64,000 bases of DNA from Nitrospira sp. (GTDB lineage: Bacteria > Nitrospirota > Nitrospiria > Nitrospirales > Nitrospiraceae), in assembly GCA_024331125.1 (NCBI GenBank), contig JANDJI010000006.1, positions 146,985 through 210,984 of the forward strand, in the 5' to 3' direction. Below are positions 1-8,748 of the stretch, in pieces. Below the pieces are notes generated by a model that did not search any database, was not told where the DNA came from, and saw only the letters and a program-made list of their open reading frames with translations. The translations under genes were made by a program, and so were the position numbers. Each line of letters begins with the position of its first letter. Position 1 is the stretch's first letter.

Positions 1-93
1 GACTCAGAGAGTCCCCCTCTCGTCAGTGGCGGATGGTAGGCAACATCCGGCTCCTTGGCAAGGGTTTTTACGTGTGAATGGCGAAGAAAGGCT

Positions 94-330
94 CTACGGT
101 TTTTCTCCGGGCTCGTCTCGATTGTTTTTTTGCTCTCGATCCGATGGAGGGAAATTCCGATTTTGATCGGCATGCCGATCGCCCAACAGGATCGCCGCCA
201 CGAGCAATTGGATGCCGACCAACAGCAGGAACAAGGCGCCGACGTCATACCCGATGTGTTCGGTGAGATAAAATCGTCTCGTGGCAAGCCCGATCGCCAA
301 CGCTGAGAGACCGAGCAGAACGATTCTCAT
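94..330 (-). CDS. small two-helix membrane protein, unknown function
   Basis: A 78-residue frame with ATG start. Two hydrophobic stretches (about residues 2-19 and 30-49) suggest a small inner-membrane hairpin, followed by a polar tail rich in Asp, Arg and Asn. It lies 258 nt downstream of the M23 peptidase gene on the same strand, so it could be the tail of the proteasome operon or a separate unit. I recognise no family. The hydrophobic pattern makes it more likely a gene than a chance frame, but the length is short. Confidence 0.45.
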   Translation of the reverse strand: MRIVLLGLSALAIGLATRRFYLTEHIGYDVGALFLLLVGIQLLVAAILLGDRHADQNRNFPPSDREQKNNRDEPGEKP

Positions 331-588
331 GGTCGGAGCCTCGCCTCTCTCCGTTTCGTTGCGACGTCTCTTTTACATGTTTTCCATACCGCCATACCGA
401 GAGTGTCGCTCACCAATCACCGGGTCGTGATTCGTTTCCGATTTTGGAATTGCACATTTTGGGAGCCTTCAGTTTTGCGCTTGGACCCGGCAATTGCAAA
501 CCGGCGACTTGAAACGTGCACTGCGCGAGACGGCGCATCATCGGCTGCTTCGTCGGAGTCGGAAACGGGTAACCCGTGGCACAGCTTT
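331..588. other. intergenic region, nothing recognised
   Basis: The 258 nt between the small membrane protein and the M23 peptidase gene hold no convincing gene. A short inverted repeat (ACGGG, 3 nt, CCCGT; 565-577) sits just past the M23 stop on the minus strand and is followed there by a few T residues. It is too weak to call a terminator. Confidence 0.4.
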
Positions 589-1581
589 TTATGGAGCGGG
601 CTCGCCCACGTGAGACGGAACGTCAGATGCCGGATCCTGGATTGCCGATCGTGCCTCACCCCTGAACGGCAGTTCCAGCAGCGCATAGGGATTGACGCGC
701 GCACCGTTGAGTTTGACGCCCCAATGGAGATGGGGACCGGTCGCGCGGCCGGTTGCGCCCACCTTGCCGATGACCTGTCCGGCCCGCACCGTATCGCCTT
801 CCTTGACCAGTATTTCCGACAGGTGGAAATACATGGAATAGAATCCGAGCCCATGATCGACATACACCCCCTTGCCGGAGAAGATGTGATCGACCGTCAG
901 CCGTACGACGCCGTCGTTCGTCACCGCCACGTCGGTGCCGACGGGGGCTCCAATGTCCTCGCCGTTATGAGGGCTGCGGACTTGGCCGTTCATGATTCTG
1001 ACGCTGCCGAAAATTCCGGTTCGTCTTCCGCTGACCGGCTCCGCGAAGCCCGGTCGCCACAACCTGACCGGTGAATCGTCCGCCAGCGCCGTTTTGACCT
1101 GCTCTTGCTCCGCTTTCCAGCGCTGCAAGCTCCGCTCGTCAAGATCGACCTTGTCTTTGGGCAGGGTCAGCCGCTCGACGCGGAATTTCTCTTTCAGCAC
1201 TTCCACGTGATAGGTGAGCCGTCGACTGCCGCCCTTCTGCTCGATCTCGATCGCAAGCTCGTGGGTCCCCGGTTTATCCTCCAGGTCGATGCCGAGCAGC
1301 CCGACAAACTCTTTCCGCTCATCCGGTCCGGTCTCGCGAAAAAATCTGACGGTTCTGCCCATGAACGTTCCACGAGCCTCACGCGACGTCTCGTCCGCCG
1401 GAACTTTCACGACGAGAATCTGGCCCTGTTTACCCTTGTACCGTCCTCCATCGTCTGCGGAAGCAGCCTCCCCTGCGGTGAGAACCATTGCCGGACCGCC
1501 GAGGGCAAGAACGGCGACGACCAGCATCCCCTTCCACAGAAGACACCGCCGCCCGACGAACGTCTTGACCGGCCGGCTCAT
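589..1581 (-). CDS. exported M23 (LytM) metallopeptidase coupled to pafA
   Basis: 330 residues. An N-terminal basic stretch and hydrophobic segment (about 1-41) look like a signal peptide or anchor. The C-terminal LytM domain (about 190-310) keeps the zinc-site residues of active M23 enzymes: His205 and Asp209 in an H-x3-D motif, His253 in YFHLS, and His284/His286 in GPHLHWG. The enzyme is therefore expected to cut peptidoglycan cross-links in the periplasm. Its ATG overlaps the pafA stop (ATGA at 1578-1581), so it should be translationally coupled to the Pup ligase. Coupling of an envelope hydrolase to a cytosolic proteasome operon is unexpected; a functional link is inference only. Confidence 0.9.
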   Translation of the reverse strand: MSRPVKTFVGRRCLLWKGMLVVAVLALGGPAMVLTAGEAASADDGGRYKGKQGQILVVKVPADETSREARGTFMGRTVRFFRETGPDERKEFVGLLGIDLEDKPGTHELAIEIEQKGGSRRLTYHVEVLKEKFRVERLTLPKDKVDLDERSLQRWKAEQEQVKTALADDSPVRLWRPGFAEPVSGRRTGIFGSVRIMNGQVRSPHNGEDIGAPVGTDVAVTNDGVVRLTVDHIFSGKGVYVDHGLGFYSMYFHLSEILVKEGDTVRAGQVIGKVGATGRATGPHLHWGVKLNGARVNPYALLELPFRGEARSAIQDPASDVPSHVGEPAP

Positions 1582-2954
1582 CGGTGAAACCGTCCTCCCG
1601 GCATCTGCGACAGCAATTCCTCAACCCGCCGATTCACGGCGCTGAACGGATCCATGCAGAGAATCGTCTCCTCCCAGTAGCCGTTCAATTTCAAATAGGT
1701 CCAATCGACCGTGTAGGAACGGTTTTTCGCCCTTGCGAACCGAATGAAATCCCCTCGCACCTTGGCTCTGGTCGTCTGCGGAGGCGTGGACATGGCCCGT
1801 TGCACGGCGTCTTCTTGCACGATCCGCTCGACCAACCCGCGCGATTCCAACAGGTAGTACAATCCTCTTGTGCGCTTCACGTCGTGAAATTGCAAGTCCA
1901 GCAGCAAGACGCGGGGATCATCCCATCCGCATTCCTTCTTGTCCACATATGATTGAATCAGGTGCTTCTTGGTCACCCAGTCGATTTGATGCGCCAACTG
2001 CATGGGGTCTTCCTCCAACTGACGGAGCACCGCCTCCCACTTGGCATACACGTCGTCGAGCGCCGCATCGTGTTCTTCCTGGTCCAGATACTGCCTCGCG
2101 CGCTCCAAATAGACCCGCTGAATCTCAATGGCGGTCATGGATCGGGCATCGTCAAGCCGGACTTTTTTCTTGAGCGTGGGATCCCTCGCGATTTCGCGAA
2201 TCGCCTTCACCGGGTCCTCCAGTTCCACTCCGTGCACCAGATAGCCCTCTTCGATCATCGACAGAACCAGCGCCGCCGTTCCCACCTTGAGATACGTGGC
2301 GAATTCCGACATGTTGGAATCTCCTACGATGATGTGCAGCCTCCGGTAACGTTCCGCGTCGGCGTGCGGCTCGTCGCGCGTGTTGATGATGCTGCGGGAC
2401 GACGTCGTGGACGAGGAGGTCTTTTCGTGAATGTGCTGCGCCCGTTGGGAAATAAAATACTGGGGTTTGCCTGACACCTTGAGGACCTTTCCCGCCCCGC
2501 TGAACACCTGCCTCGTGACGAAAAACGGAATCAATTGCTCCGTGACTTTCCAGAAATCGACGTCCCGCCGCATGAGAAAATTCTCGTGACATCCGTAGGT
2601 GTTGCCCAGCGAATCGGTGTTGTTCTTGAAAATGTAAATTTCGCCCGACAACCCTTCCTCGCGAAGCCGCTCTTCGGCTGCCGGCAGGCAAGCTTCCAGC
2701 AGCCGCTCGCCGGCCTTGTCGTGGGTCACCAAATCGAGAATGTTGTCGCATTCGGGCGTGGAGTATTCCGGATGGCATCCGGTGTCCTGATAGAACCTCG
2801 CGCCGTTGACGAGAAAGGCGTTCGACGGCCAGCTATTCGGGATCAGCCCCTCAAAGATGTAGCCCAAGACCTTTTCCATGGGGAGATAAATTCTCCCATT
2901 GGGCGAAAAGATGAGGCCGTACTCGTTTTCGAGACCGAAAATTCTTTGTTTCAT
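1578..2954 (-). CDS. pafA: Pup--protein ligase
   Basis: PafA joins the C-terminal glutamate of Pup to lysines of target proteins using ATP. The frame encodes about 458 residues, usual for PafA. Family signatures include RIFGLENEYG at the start, FLVNGARFYQDTG followed by HPEYSTPECD (nucleotide and base region), IYIFKNNTDSLGNTYGCHEN, SIINTRDEPHADAE and RRLHIIVGDSNMSE. These match PafA better than Dop: there is no Dop-loop insertion and the distal C-terminal domain (TVDWTYLKLNGY) is PafA-like. I chose the ATG at 2954, which puts Met just before KQRIFG as in other PafA proteins; an in-frame ATG at 2972 would add six residues. It lies 94 nt after prcA. Confidence 0.95.
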   Translation of the reverse strand: MKQRIFGLENEYGLIFSPNGRIYLPMEKVLGYIFEGLIPNSWPSNAFLVNGARFYQDTGCHPEYSTPECDNILDLVTHDKAGERLLEACLPAAEERLREEGLSGEIYIFKNNTDSLGNTYGCHENFLMRRDVDFWKVTEQLIPFFVTRQVFSGAGKVLKVSGKPQYFISQRAQHIHEKTSSSTTSSRSIINTRDEPHADAERYRRLHIIVGDSNMSEFATYLKVGTAALVLSMIEEGYLVHGVELEDPVKAIREIARDPTLKKKVRLDDARSMTAIEIQRVYLERARQYLDQEEHDAALDDVYAKWEAVLRQLEEDPMQLAHQIDWVTKKHLIQSYVDKKECGWDDPRVLLLDLQFHDVKRTRGLYYLLESRGLVERIVQEDAVQRAMSTPPQTTRAKVRGDFIRFARAKNRSYTVDWTYLKLNGYWEETILCMDPFSAVNRRVEELLSQMPGGRFHR

Positions 2955-3048
2955 CGGACCTGTGCCGGCCATGGGCTGATAAAATCAGATTACACGGCCC
3001 TTCGTTGATCCGCAAGAGAAGGCGTGGAACGGCGTGAGGCGAGGGGCG

Positions 3049-3735
3049 CTAATCGGAGAGCAGTCGTCGAACGTCGGCGACCGACAATCGACGAAACTTT
3101 CGGCCGAGGCGGTTGCGGTCCAATACTGCGACTTCCAGACCTTCGGGGGGCAATTTCTGATTGGCCGTCTGTTCGAGCGCCGACACGCAGAGCGACAGGG
3201 CGGCTCCCAACGTGGCCGGCTCGGTCGAGATCTTGTCTTTCAAAACCGCTTGAACGGCCTCCGCCCTTCCCCCGATGACCGCAAAAATTTTTTCGTCGAT
3301 GATGCTGCCGTCGAACGAAATACGATAGATCTCGTTGGGATGGCCGTTGACGCCGACTTGCACGACCAAAATTTCCACTTCGAGGGGTTTGATCTCCTGG
3401 CTGAAAATCGTGCCGAGACTTTGTGAATAGCCGTTCGCAAGCGACCGGCCGGTCACATCTTCCCGGCTGTACATGAACCCCTTGAGATCGGCGTGTCTGA
3501 TACCGGCTTTCCGCAAATTTTCAAACTCGCTGTATTTTCCGGCTCCGGCAAAGGCGATGTTGTCGTACACCTCCGAGATCTTGTGCAAAGATGCGCTGGG
3601 ATTGTCGGCCGTCAGCAGGACACCGTCCGCGTATTCCATGGCGATGATCGACCGGCCCTTCGCGATGCCCTTCTTGGCATACTCGGCCTTGTCCTGCATC
3701 ATCTGTTCGGGAGACACGTAATACGGCAGCGGCAT
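3049..3735 (-). CDS. prcA: proteasome subunit alpha
   Basis: 228 residues forming the outer, non-catalytic heptameric ring of the 20S core, which gates substrate entry and docks the ARC ATPase. The N-terminal region MPLPYYVSPEQMMQDKAEYA and the segment KKGIAKGRSIIAMEYADGVL are typical of bacterial PrcA, as is IAFAGAGKYSEFENLR. There is no N-terminal catalytic threonine. The start lies 2 nt past the prcB stop, so the two subunits are almost certainly co-translated in stoichiometric amounts. The C-terminus (VRRLLSD) is short compared with some actinobacterial alpha subunits. Confidence 0.95.
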   Translation of the reverse strand: MPLPYYVSPEQMMQDKAEYAKKGIAKGRSIIAMEYADGVLLTADNPSASLHKISEVYDNIAFAGAGKYSEFENLRKAGIRHADLKGFMYSREDVTGRSLANGYSQSLGTIFSQEIKPLEVEILVVQVGVNGHPNEIYRISFDGSIIDEKIFAVIGGRAEAVQAVLKDKISTEPATLGAALSLCVSALEQTANQKLPPEGLEVAVLDRNRLGRKFRRLSVADVRRLLSD

Positions 3736-3737
3736 GG

Positions 3738-4577
3738 TTACGCCTCCCTCGAACGGCGCACGGCGATCAACCCGTCGTACACCGAGCGAACCTTCTCATC
3801 GGACACATCGACGATCCCTTGGGCCGTCACGAACTTGGCCGTCGGATAAATGCCTCGCACGAGATCCGGCCCCCCGGTGCCTACGTCGTCGTCCGCGGCG
3901 TTATACAGAGCTGTCAGCGCCAGGCCAAGCGCGTCCGGCTCGGCCATGTTCTTTCGAAAGTGTTCGCGCATGGTGTTGCGGGCGTCCTTTCCCCCAGACC
4001 CGATCGCGTGATAATCAGACTCTTCGTACCGGCCGCCGGCGAGATCATATTTAAAAATGCGCCCTTCGCCGCGCTTCACGTCGTATCCCGCGAAAAGCGG
4101 CATGACAATGAGCCCTTGGAACGCCAAGGGAAGATTGGCCTTGACCATCTGGCCGAGTTTGTTCGCTTTTCCTTCGCACGACAACGGCACGCCTTCCAAT
4201 TTTTCGTAGTGTTCCAGCTCCGTCTGGAACAATTTGGCCATCTCGATGCAGGGTCCCGCGGCGCCTGCGATCGCCATGGCGGACCAGTCGTCGATCTTGA
4301 AGACTTTTTCAATACGTCGGTCGGCGATCTGAAATCCCTCCGTCGCCCGCCGGTCTCCCGCGATGACCACACCGTCACGATACTTGATGGCCAAGACCGT
4401 AGTGGCGTGGGGGACCGTCAGGTGCGCTCCTTGAGCCGTCTGCTCCGGTGACATGGCGTGTCCGGCGGATGCGTTTTTTCCTGCGCCCGGTAGAAGACCG
4501 GGCCGATGTTCGGCAAGGAAATCAAAAAAGCTGGAGCTCTCAAAATCCGGGAAATAGGGCGACTTCATGTCATCCAT
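3738..4577 (-). CDS. prcB: proteasome subunit beta, catalytic, with propeptide
   Basis: 279 residues. A 58-residue propeptide would be removed at HA|TTV to expose Thr59 as the catalytic nucleophile. Counting from it, Asp17 (AGDRR) and Lys33 (RIEK) are in the canonical Ntn-hydrolase positions, so the subunit should be active. GGPDLVRGIYPTA and YNAADDD match PrcB of actinobacteria. It sits between dop (20 nt upstream) and prcA (2 nt downstream). In actinobacteria a pup gene normally precedes prcB; here the 20-nt gap leaves no room for it. Confidence 0.96.
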   Translation of the reverse strand: MDDMKSPYFPDFESSSFFDFLAEHRPGLLPGAGKNASAGHAMSPEQTAQGAHLTVPHATTVLAIKYRDGVVIAGDRRATEGFQIADRRIEKVFKIDDWSAMAIAGAAGPCIEMAKLFQTELEHYEKLEGVPLSCEGKANKLGQMVKANLPLAFQGLIVMPLFAGYDVKRGEGRIFKYDLAGGRYEESDYHAIGSGGKDARNTMREHFRKNMAEPDALGLALTALYNAADDDVGTGGPDLVRGIYPTAKFVTAQGIVDVSDEKVRSVYDGLIAVRRSREA

Positions 4578-4597
4578 CGAAACGAACTGGAGTCGGC

Positions 4598-6097
4598 TCA
4601 GGCCTTCAACTTTTCAATCAAGGCATCGACCGAGTCAACAAGGTCCAACAAACCGCCGGTCAACGCCTGGGTGCCGCGGTGCGGGTCCATCAGCGGCACT
4701 CGCTTGATGGTCCCGTTCCCCGCATCGAACAAGAGCGACGTCCAGCTCGCGCCGTAGAGCGACCTGGCGAACTTGCTCGCGCAGCGCCCCCGAAAGTACG
4801 CTCTCGTGTTCGGCGGGGGCGTCAATTCGGCCCGTTGGATATCCTCCTCGTGGACGATACGATCAACGTGGCCGCCGCGCTCCAGGGTATAAAACAATCC
4901 GCGATCGGGACGAACGTCGTGGTATTGAAGATCCATCAATTTCGTTCGAGGATCGTCCCAGCCGCACCGCTTCCGATCCATATAGGATTCAATGAGGTGG
5001 CGCTTGGCCACCCAATCCAATTCCCGCACCAGCAGGCGCGGATCTCGCTCGAGCTTGTCGAGCACCTCCTCCCACCGCGCGAGAATGTCCCGCGTTTCAT
5101 CGTCGCAGCCCTCTTCGGCGTAAAAGTCCTTGGCGGACTGGAGGTAAGCGCGCTGCACGGCCACGGCCGTCGTCGGACCGCCCCCGACCAACTTGATCGT
5201 CTCCTTCATCTCCAGATCGCGCGACACTTGCCGGAACGCCCGGACCGGCTCGTCCAACTCGATGACCGGCGGCGTAGCTCCCGCTTCCAAAAGATCGAGC
5301 ACGATGCTCAAGGTTCCGACCTTGAGAAAGGTGGAGACTTCGGCCATGTTGGCGTCGCCGACGATGACGTGAAACCGCCGATACTTTGCGTGATCGGCGT
5401 GCGGCTCGTCTCGGGTGTTGATGATCGGTCGCTTGACCATCGTGTTGAGATCGACCAAACATTCAAAAAAATCCGCGCGCTGAGAAATTTGATACTCGGT
5501 GGGACTCGTCTGATTTTCCGCTCCGACCTTCCCGGCACCGGCAAAAATCGGCCTCGTCACCAGGAAAGGAACCAACGATCGGACGATGTGCTCGAACGGC
5601 ACGGTCCTGGAAACCAGATAATTCTCATGATACCCGTAACTGTTGCCCTTGCCGTCCGAATTGTTCTTGTACAGAACGTACAGATCCCGCCCCACCACCC
5701 TCGCCATTTCCTGGAGACTTTGGGCCAGAATCCGCTCTCCCGCCCGCTCAAACGCCACGACTTCTCGAGCCCGTGAACATTCCGGCGTGGAGTATTCCGG
5801 ATGGGCGCCGTCCACGTACAGCCGCCCGCCGTTGGCCAGCACTTTGTTCAATTGTCGGTTGTAATCCGGATTGGGACGTTCCCGCTCTCCCTCGACTTCG
5901 AACCCTCTGGCGTCCAAGAGCGGATTTTCGTGCTCGTAATCCCAAATCGCAGCGGGAGCGGGGATTCTCCTATAGTGTCCGATCACGGCGATGGAGCTCG
6001 ACACGGGATCGGAAACGGACGAGTCCTTCGCCGCGATGCCGAATTCAGTCTCGGTACCCAGCACACGCGGATAAGTCGTTGGAGTGTCTTTCCGCAT
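4598..6097 (-). CDS. dop: depupylase/deamidase of Pup
   Basis: 499 residues, a PafA paralogue. It removes Pup from conjugates and, in species whose Pup ends in Gln, deamidates it. Signatures are VLGTETEFGIAAKD at the N-terminus, the Dop-specific insertion around residues 38-75, GGRLYVDGAHPEYSTPEC with the putative catalytic Asp, LYVLYKNNSDGKGNSYGYHEN, IINTRDEPHAD and RRFHVIVGDANMAE. The start is 7 nt after the ARC stop. Since the Pup encoded at 57449-57646 already ends in Glu, Dop here probably serves as depupylase only; this is inference from that C-terminus. Confidence 0.95.
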   Translation of the reverse strand: MRKDTPTTYPRVLGTETEFGIAAKDSSVSDPVSSSIAVIGHYRRIPAPAAIWDYEHENPLLDARGFEVEGERERPNPDYNRQLNKVLANGGRLYVDGAHPEYSTPECSRAREVVAFERAGERILAQSLQEMARVVGRDLYVLYKNNSDGKGNSYGYHENYLVSRTVPFEHIVRSLVPFLVTRPIFAGAGKVGAENQTSPTEYQISQRADFFECLVDLNTMVKRPIINTRDEPHADHAKYRRFHVIVGDANMAEVSTFLKVGTLSIVLDLLEAGATPPVIELDEPVRAFRQVSRDLEMKETIKLVGGGPTTAVAVQRAYLQSAKDFYAEEGCDDETRDILARWEEVLDKLERDPRLLVRELDWVAKRHLIESYMDRKRCGWDDPRTKLMDLQYHDVRPDRGLFYTLERGGHVDRIVHEEDIQRAELTPPPNTRAYFRGRCASKFARSLYGASWTSLLFDAGNGTIKRVPLMDPHRGTQALTGGLLDLVDSVDALIEKLKA

Positions 6098-6104
6098 GGA
6101 GGCG

Positions 6105-7874
6105 TCAGAGGTAATGACCGGTGGTCACAGTTTCGATCTGGCGAGACTCATCAGGTCCACCGCTGATCGTTCTGATGTGAACGATCTTCTCACCCTTCTT
6201 CCCGGCGATTTTCGCCCAATCATCCGGATTGGTCGTATTGGGAAGATCTTCGTGCTCTTTAAACTCCTCGCGGATGGCGCGCAACATATCTTCCAATCGC
6301 AGACCATGCCCTTCTTTTGCAATGGCCCGCTTGACGGCGAATTTCTTGGCGCGCGACACGATGCCCTCGATCAAGGCTCCGCTGGCGAAATCCTTGAAAT
6401 ACAGCACTTCTTTTTCGCCGTTGGCGTACGTCACCTCGATGAACTTGTTCTCCTCGCTGGAGGCATACATGGCCTCGACGGTCCGCGCGGTCAGCCGTTC
6501 CACAAAGGCTTGGCGGTCGCCCCCGTGCCGATCCAACTCGCTCTGATCGAACGGCAGATTCGGCGACAGGTACTTTGAAAAAATGTCCCGCGCCGCTTCG
6601 GCGTCAGGACGCCCGACTTTGACCTTGACGTCCAGCCGTCCGGCCCGCAGCACCGCGGGGTCGATCAAATCCTGCCGGTTGCTGGCGCCGATGACGATTA
6701 CGTTGCGCAGACGTTCCACTCCGTCTATTTCCGACAAAAATTGCGGAACGATCGTCGATTCGATGTCGGACGAGATACCGCTCCCTCTCGTCCTGAACAA
6801 AGCGTCCATTTCGTCGAAAAAGACGATCACCGGATGACCGTCTTCCGCGCGCTCCTTCGCCTTTTTGAAGACCTCCCGCACCTGCCGTTCGGACTCGCCG
6901 ACGTACTTGTTGAGCAGTTCAGGGCCTTTGACGTGGAGAAAATAGCTGCGGATCTCCTTCCCGGTGCGGTGACCGAGTTTTTTGGCGATCGAATTGGCGA
7001 CGGCCTTGGCGATGAGCGTTTTGCCGCAGCCGGGCGGCCCATACAACAAGACGCCCTTCGGAGCGCTCAGCTTGTACTCGGCGAACAGGTCCGGATAAAG
7101 GAACGGCAATTCGACCGCGTCCCGTACCTGCTCCAGCTCTTTCTGAAGCCCGCCGATACGCGAGTAATCGACGTCGGGAACCTCTTCCAGCACCAGTTCT
7201 TCCGCTTCCGATTTCGGCAGTTTTTCGATCACGTATCCGGAACGAGGATCGTACAAGAGATGATCGCCGACGCTCAATCGATCGGCCAGCAACGGATCTC
7301 CCAACTCGACGACTTTCTCTTCGTCGAAGTGCAACGTCACGAGCGCGCGCCCTCCCTCCAACACGTCCTTGAGCCGCACCACTTCTCCCTGTCTATCGAA
7401 GCTCTTCGCCTCAATGACGTTGAGCGCTTCGTTCAGCACGACTTCCTGCCCTTTTCTCAATTGAGGACCGCTGATGGAAGGATGAATGCTGACTTTCATT
7501 TTTCGGCCGGACACGAACACGTTTCCCGTCCCGTCCTCATTGAGGCTCGAGAAAATGGCGTACGACGAAGGAGGAGCCGTCAGCTTATCGACTTCGGCGC
7601 GCAGCGTTTCGATCTGTGTTTTCGCCTCTTGAAGCGCCGCGACCAGCCGTTCATTCTGCTTGTTCACCTGCTCAAGCTGATAGCGCGATTGATACAATCG
7701 ACGGATTTCTTCTTCCATCGACTGGATTTGCTCGCGAAGCCTGTCGGTTTCTCCGGCGTGCTCGTCGTTTTTGTGAATCATGCCCGCATTCCTCTCTGAT
7801 AACCGCTTGGTGATTTTCTTGACGGAATCGCGGAGGGACCGGAGCCGGGTCTGTTGATTTTTGCTTTCTCCCAT
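6105..7874 (-). CDS. arc: proteasome-associated AAA+ ATPase (ARC/Mpa)
   Basis: 589 residues. The hexameric unfoldase recognises Pup through an N-terminal coiled coil (about 40-97), followed by OB-fold domains (about 100-230) and one AAA+ domain with Walker A GPPGCGKT at 279-286 and Walker B VIVFFDE ending near Glu355. The C-terminus ends in GHYL; a penultimate Tyr in such a tail is the docking signal that opens the alpha ring (GQYL in mycobacterial Mpa). It is the first gene after the operon promoter at 7938-7966 and leads into dop with a 7-nt gap. Confidence 0.95.
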   Translation of the reverse strand: MGESKNQQTRLRSLRDSVKKITKRLSERNAGMIHKNDEHAGETDRLREQIQSMEEEIRRLYQSRYQLEQVNKQNERLVAALQEAKTQIETLRAEVDKLTAPPSSYAIFSSLNEDGTGNVFVSGRKMKVSIHPSISGPQLRKGQEVVLNEALNVIEAKSFDRQGEVVRLKDVLEGGRALVTLHFDEEKVVELGDPLLADRLSVGDHLLYDPRSGYVIEKLPKSEAEELVLEEVPDVDYSRIGGLQKELEQVRDAVELPFLYPDLFAEYKLSAPKGVLLYGPPGCGKTLIAKAVANSIAKKLGHRTGKEIRSYFLHVKGPELLNKYVGESERQVREVFKKAKERAEDGHPVIVFFDEMDALFRTRGSGISSDIESTIVPQFLSEIDGVERLRNVIVIGASNRQDLIDPAVLRAGRLDVKVKVGRPDAEAARDIFSKYLSPNLPFDQSELDRHGGDRQAFVERLTARTVEAMYASSEENKFIEVTYANGEKEVLYFKDFASGALIEGIVSRAKKFAVKRAIAKEGHGLRLEDMLRAIREEFKEHEDLPNTTNPDDWAKIAGKKGEKIVHIRTISGGPDESRQIETVTTGHYL

Positions 7875-7937
7875 GTGCGGCGCTCGACATTCGCCCCCGA
7901 CATCGGTCGAAAGCGAGTCCGTATGCTCCTTTTTCGG

Positions 7938-7966
7938 ATTCTAACACCCGACCCTGGGGTGGTCAA
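7938..7966 (-). promoter_or_regulatory. sigma-70-type promoter of the proteasome operon
   Basis: On the minus strand TTGACC (7961-7966) and TAGAAT (7938-7943) are separated by exactly 17 nt. The -10 lies about 64 nt upstream of the ARC start, just beyond the thiE stop. This is a near-consensus housekeeping promoter and marks the start of the ARC-dop-prcB-prcA-pafA-M23 transcription unit. Confidence 0.7.
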
Positions 7967-7977
7967 CTGGAGCGGCG

Positions 7978-8640
7978 CTACGCGCGCGGGATTGCGCGAG
8001 CATCGGAATCGGACGACGCGGCCAGTGCCGCCAACAGATCGCGCGTCGCGGCGGCGACGTCGTCGCGACCGAGAATCGCCCCGATGACCGCGACGCCGTG
8101 CGCGCCGGCTCGACGAACGGCGGGCACCGCTGCGCACGTGATTCCTCCAATGGCAAACACCGGAACCGTTGAGAGCCGACAGGCTTCGGCCAATCGGTCC
8201 AGTCCGACGGGAGATCCGAACTGTCGCTTCGACGGCGTATCAAAAACCGGCCCGAACACGACATAGTCCGCCCTCTCCCGATCGGCAACTTGCACTTCCG
8301 CGAGAGAATGCGTCGAAATCCCTATCAGGCGATCGGCCCCGACCAGCCGGCGAACGGCCGAGAGCGGAAGGCTGTTGGTGCGCAGATGAACGCCGTCCAG
8401 ATTCATCGCCAACATCAGATCGACCCGATCGTTGACGATCAATGGCACGGCCCTGGATTTCGTAAACGATCCGAGCTCTCGCCCCAACTGAATCAGCTCT
8501 CGGGTCGGCAAATCTCGCTCGCGAAGCTGAATGGCCGGCAACCCCGCCTCGATAGCCCGGTGAAGAAGCTCTAGGAGGGGGCGCCCCCGTGTTTGGCTTC
8601 GATCCGTGACCAACAGCAGGCGAAAATCAACGGATCGCAT
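7978..8640 (-). CDS. thiE: thiamine-phosphate synthase
   Basis: 220 residues, a TIM-barrel enzyme that joins HMP diphosphate with thiazole phosphate carboxylate to give thiamine phosphate. Family motifs are LLLVTDR at the N-terminus, IQLRERDLPTRE, LIVNDRVDLMLAMNLDGVHL, DYVVFGPVFDTPSK and VFAIGGIT near the phosphate-binding loop, with GVAVIGAI toward the C-terminus. It follows thiG by 108 nt on the same strand and probably ends the thiS-thiG-thiE unit. The stop is immediately upstream of the proteasome promoter. Confidence 0.93.
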   Translation of the reverse strand: MRSVDFRLLLVTDRSQTRGRPLLELLHRAIEAGLPAIQLRERDLPTRELIQLGRELGSFTKSRAVPLIVNDRVDLMLAMNLDGVHLRTNSLPLSAVRRLVGADRLIGISTHSLAEVQVADRERADYVVFGPVFDTPSKRQFGSPVGLDRLAEACRLSTVPVFAIGGITCAAVPAVRRAGAHGVAVIGAILGRDDVAAATRDLLAALAASSDSDARAIPRA

Positions 8641-8748
8641 ACAGTGATCGAGAGGGACCGGGCGTCGCGCACACGCGCCGCGTCGCGCATCCTCGCATCC
8701 GAAAAACCGCCGAGCAACCGTCAGTGCGTACCGGCAACTTGGAACGGC

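Noticed and set aside
4578..4597. Expected position of pup between dop and prcB
   Set aside because: Only 20 nt separate the genes and no small frame fits; Pup was found at 57449-57646 instead.
4448..5776. 442-codon plus-strand frame opposite dop
   Set aside because: No domain or ribosome-binding site, and dop on the minus strand is unambiguous.
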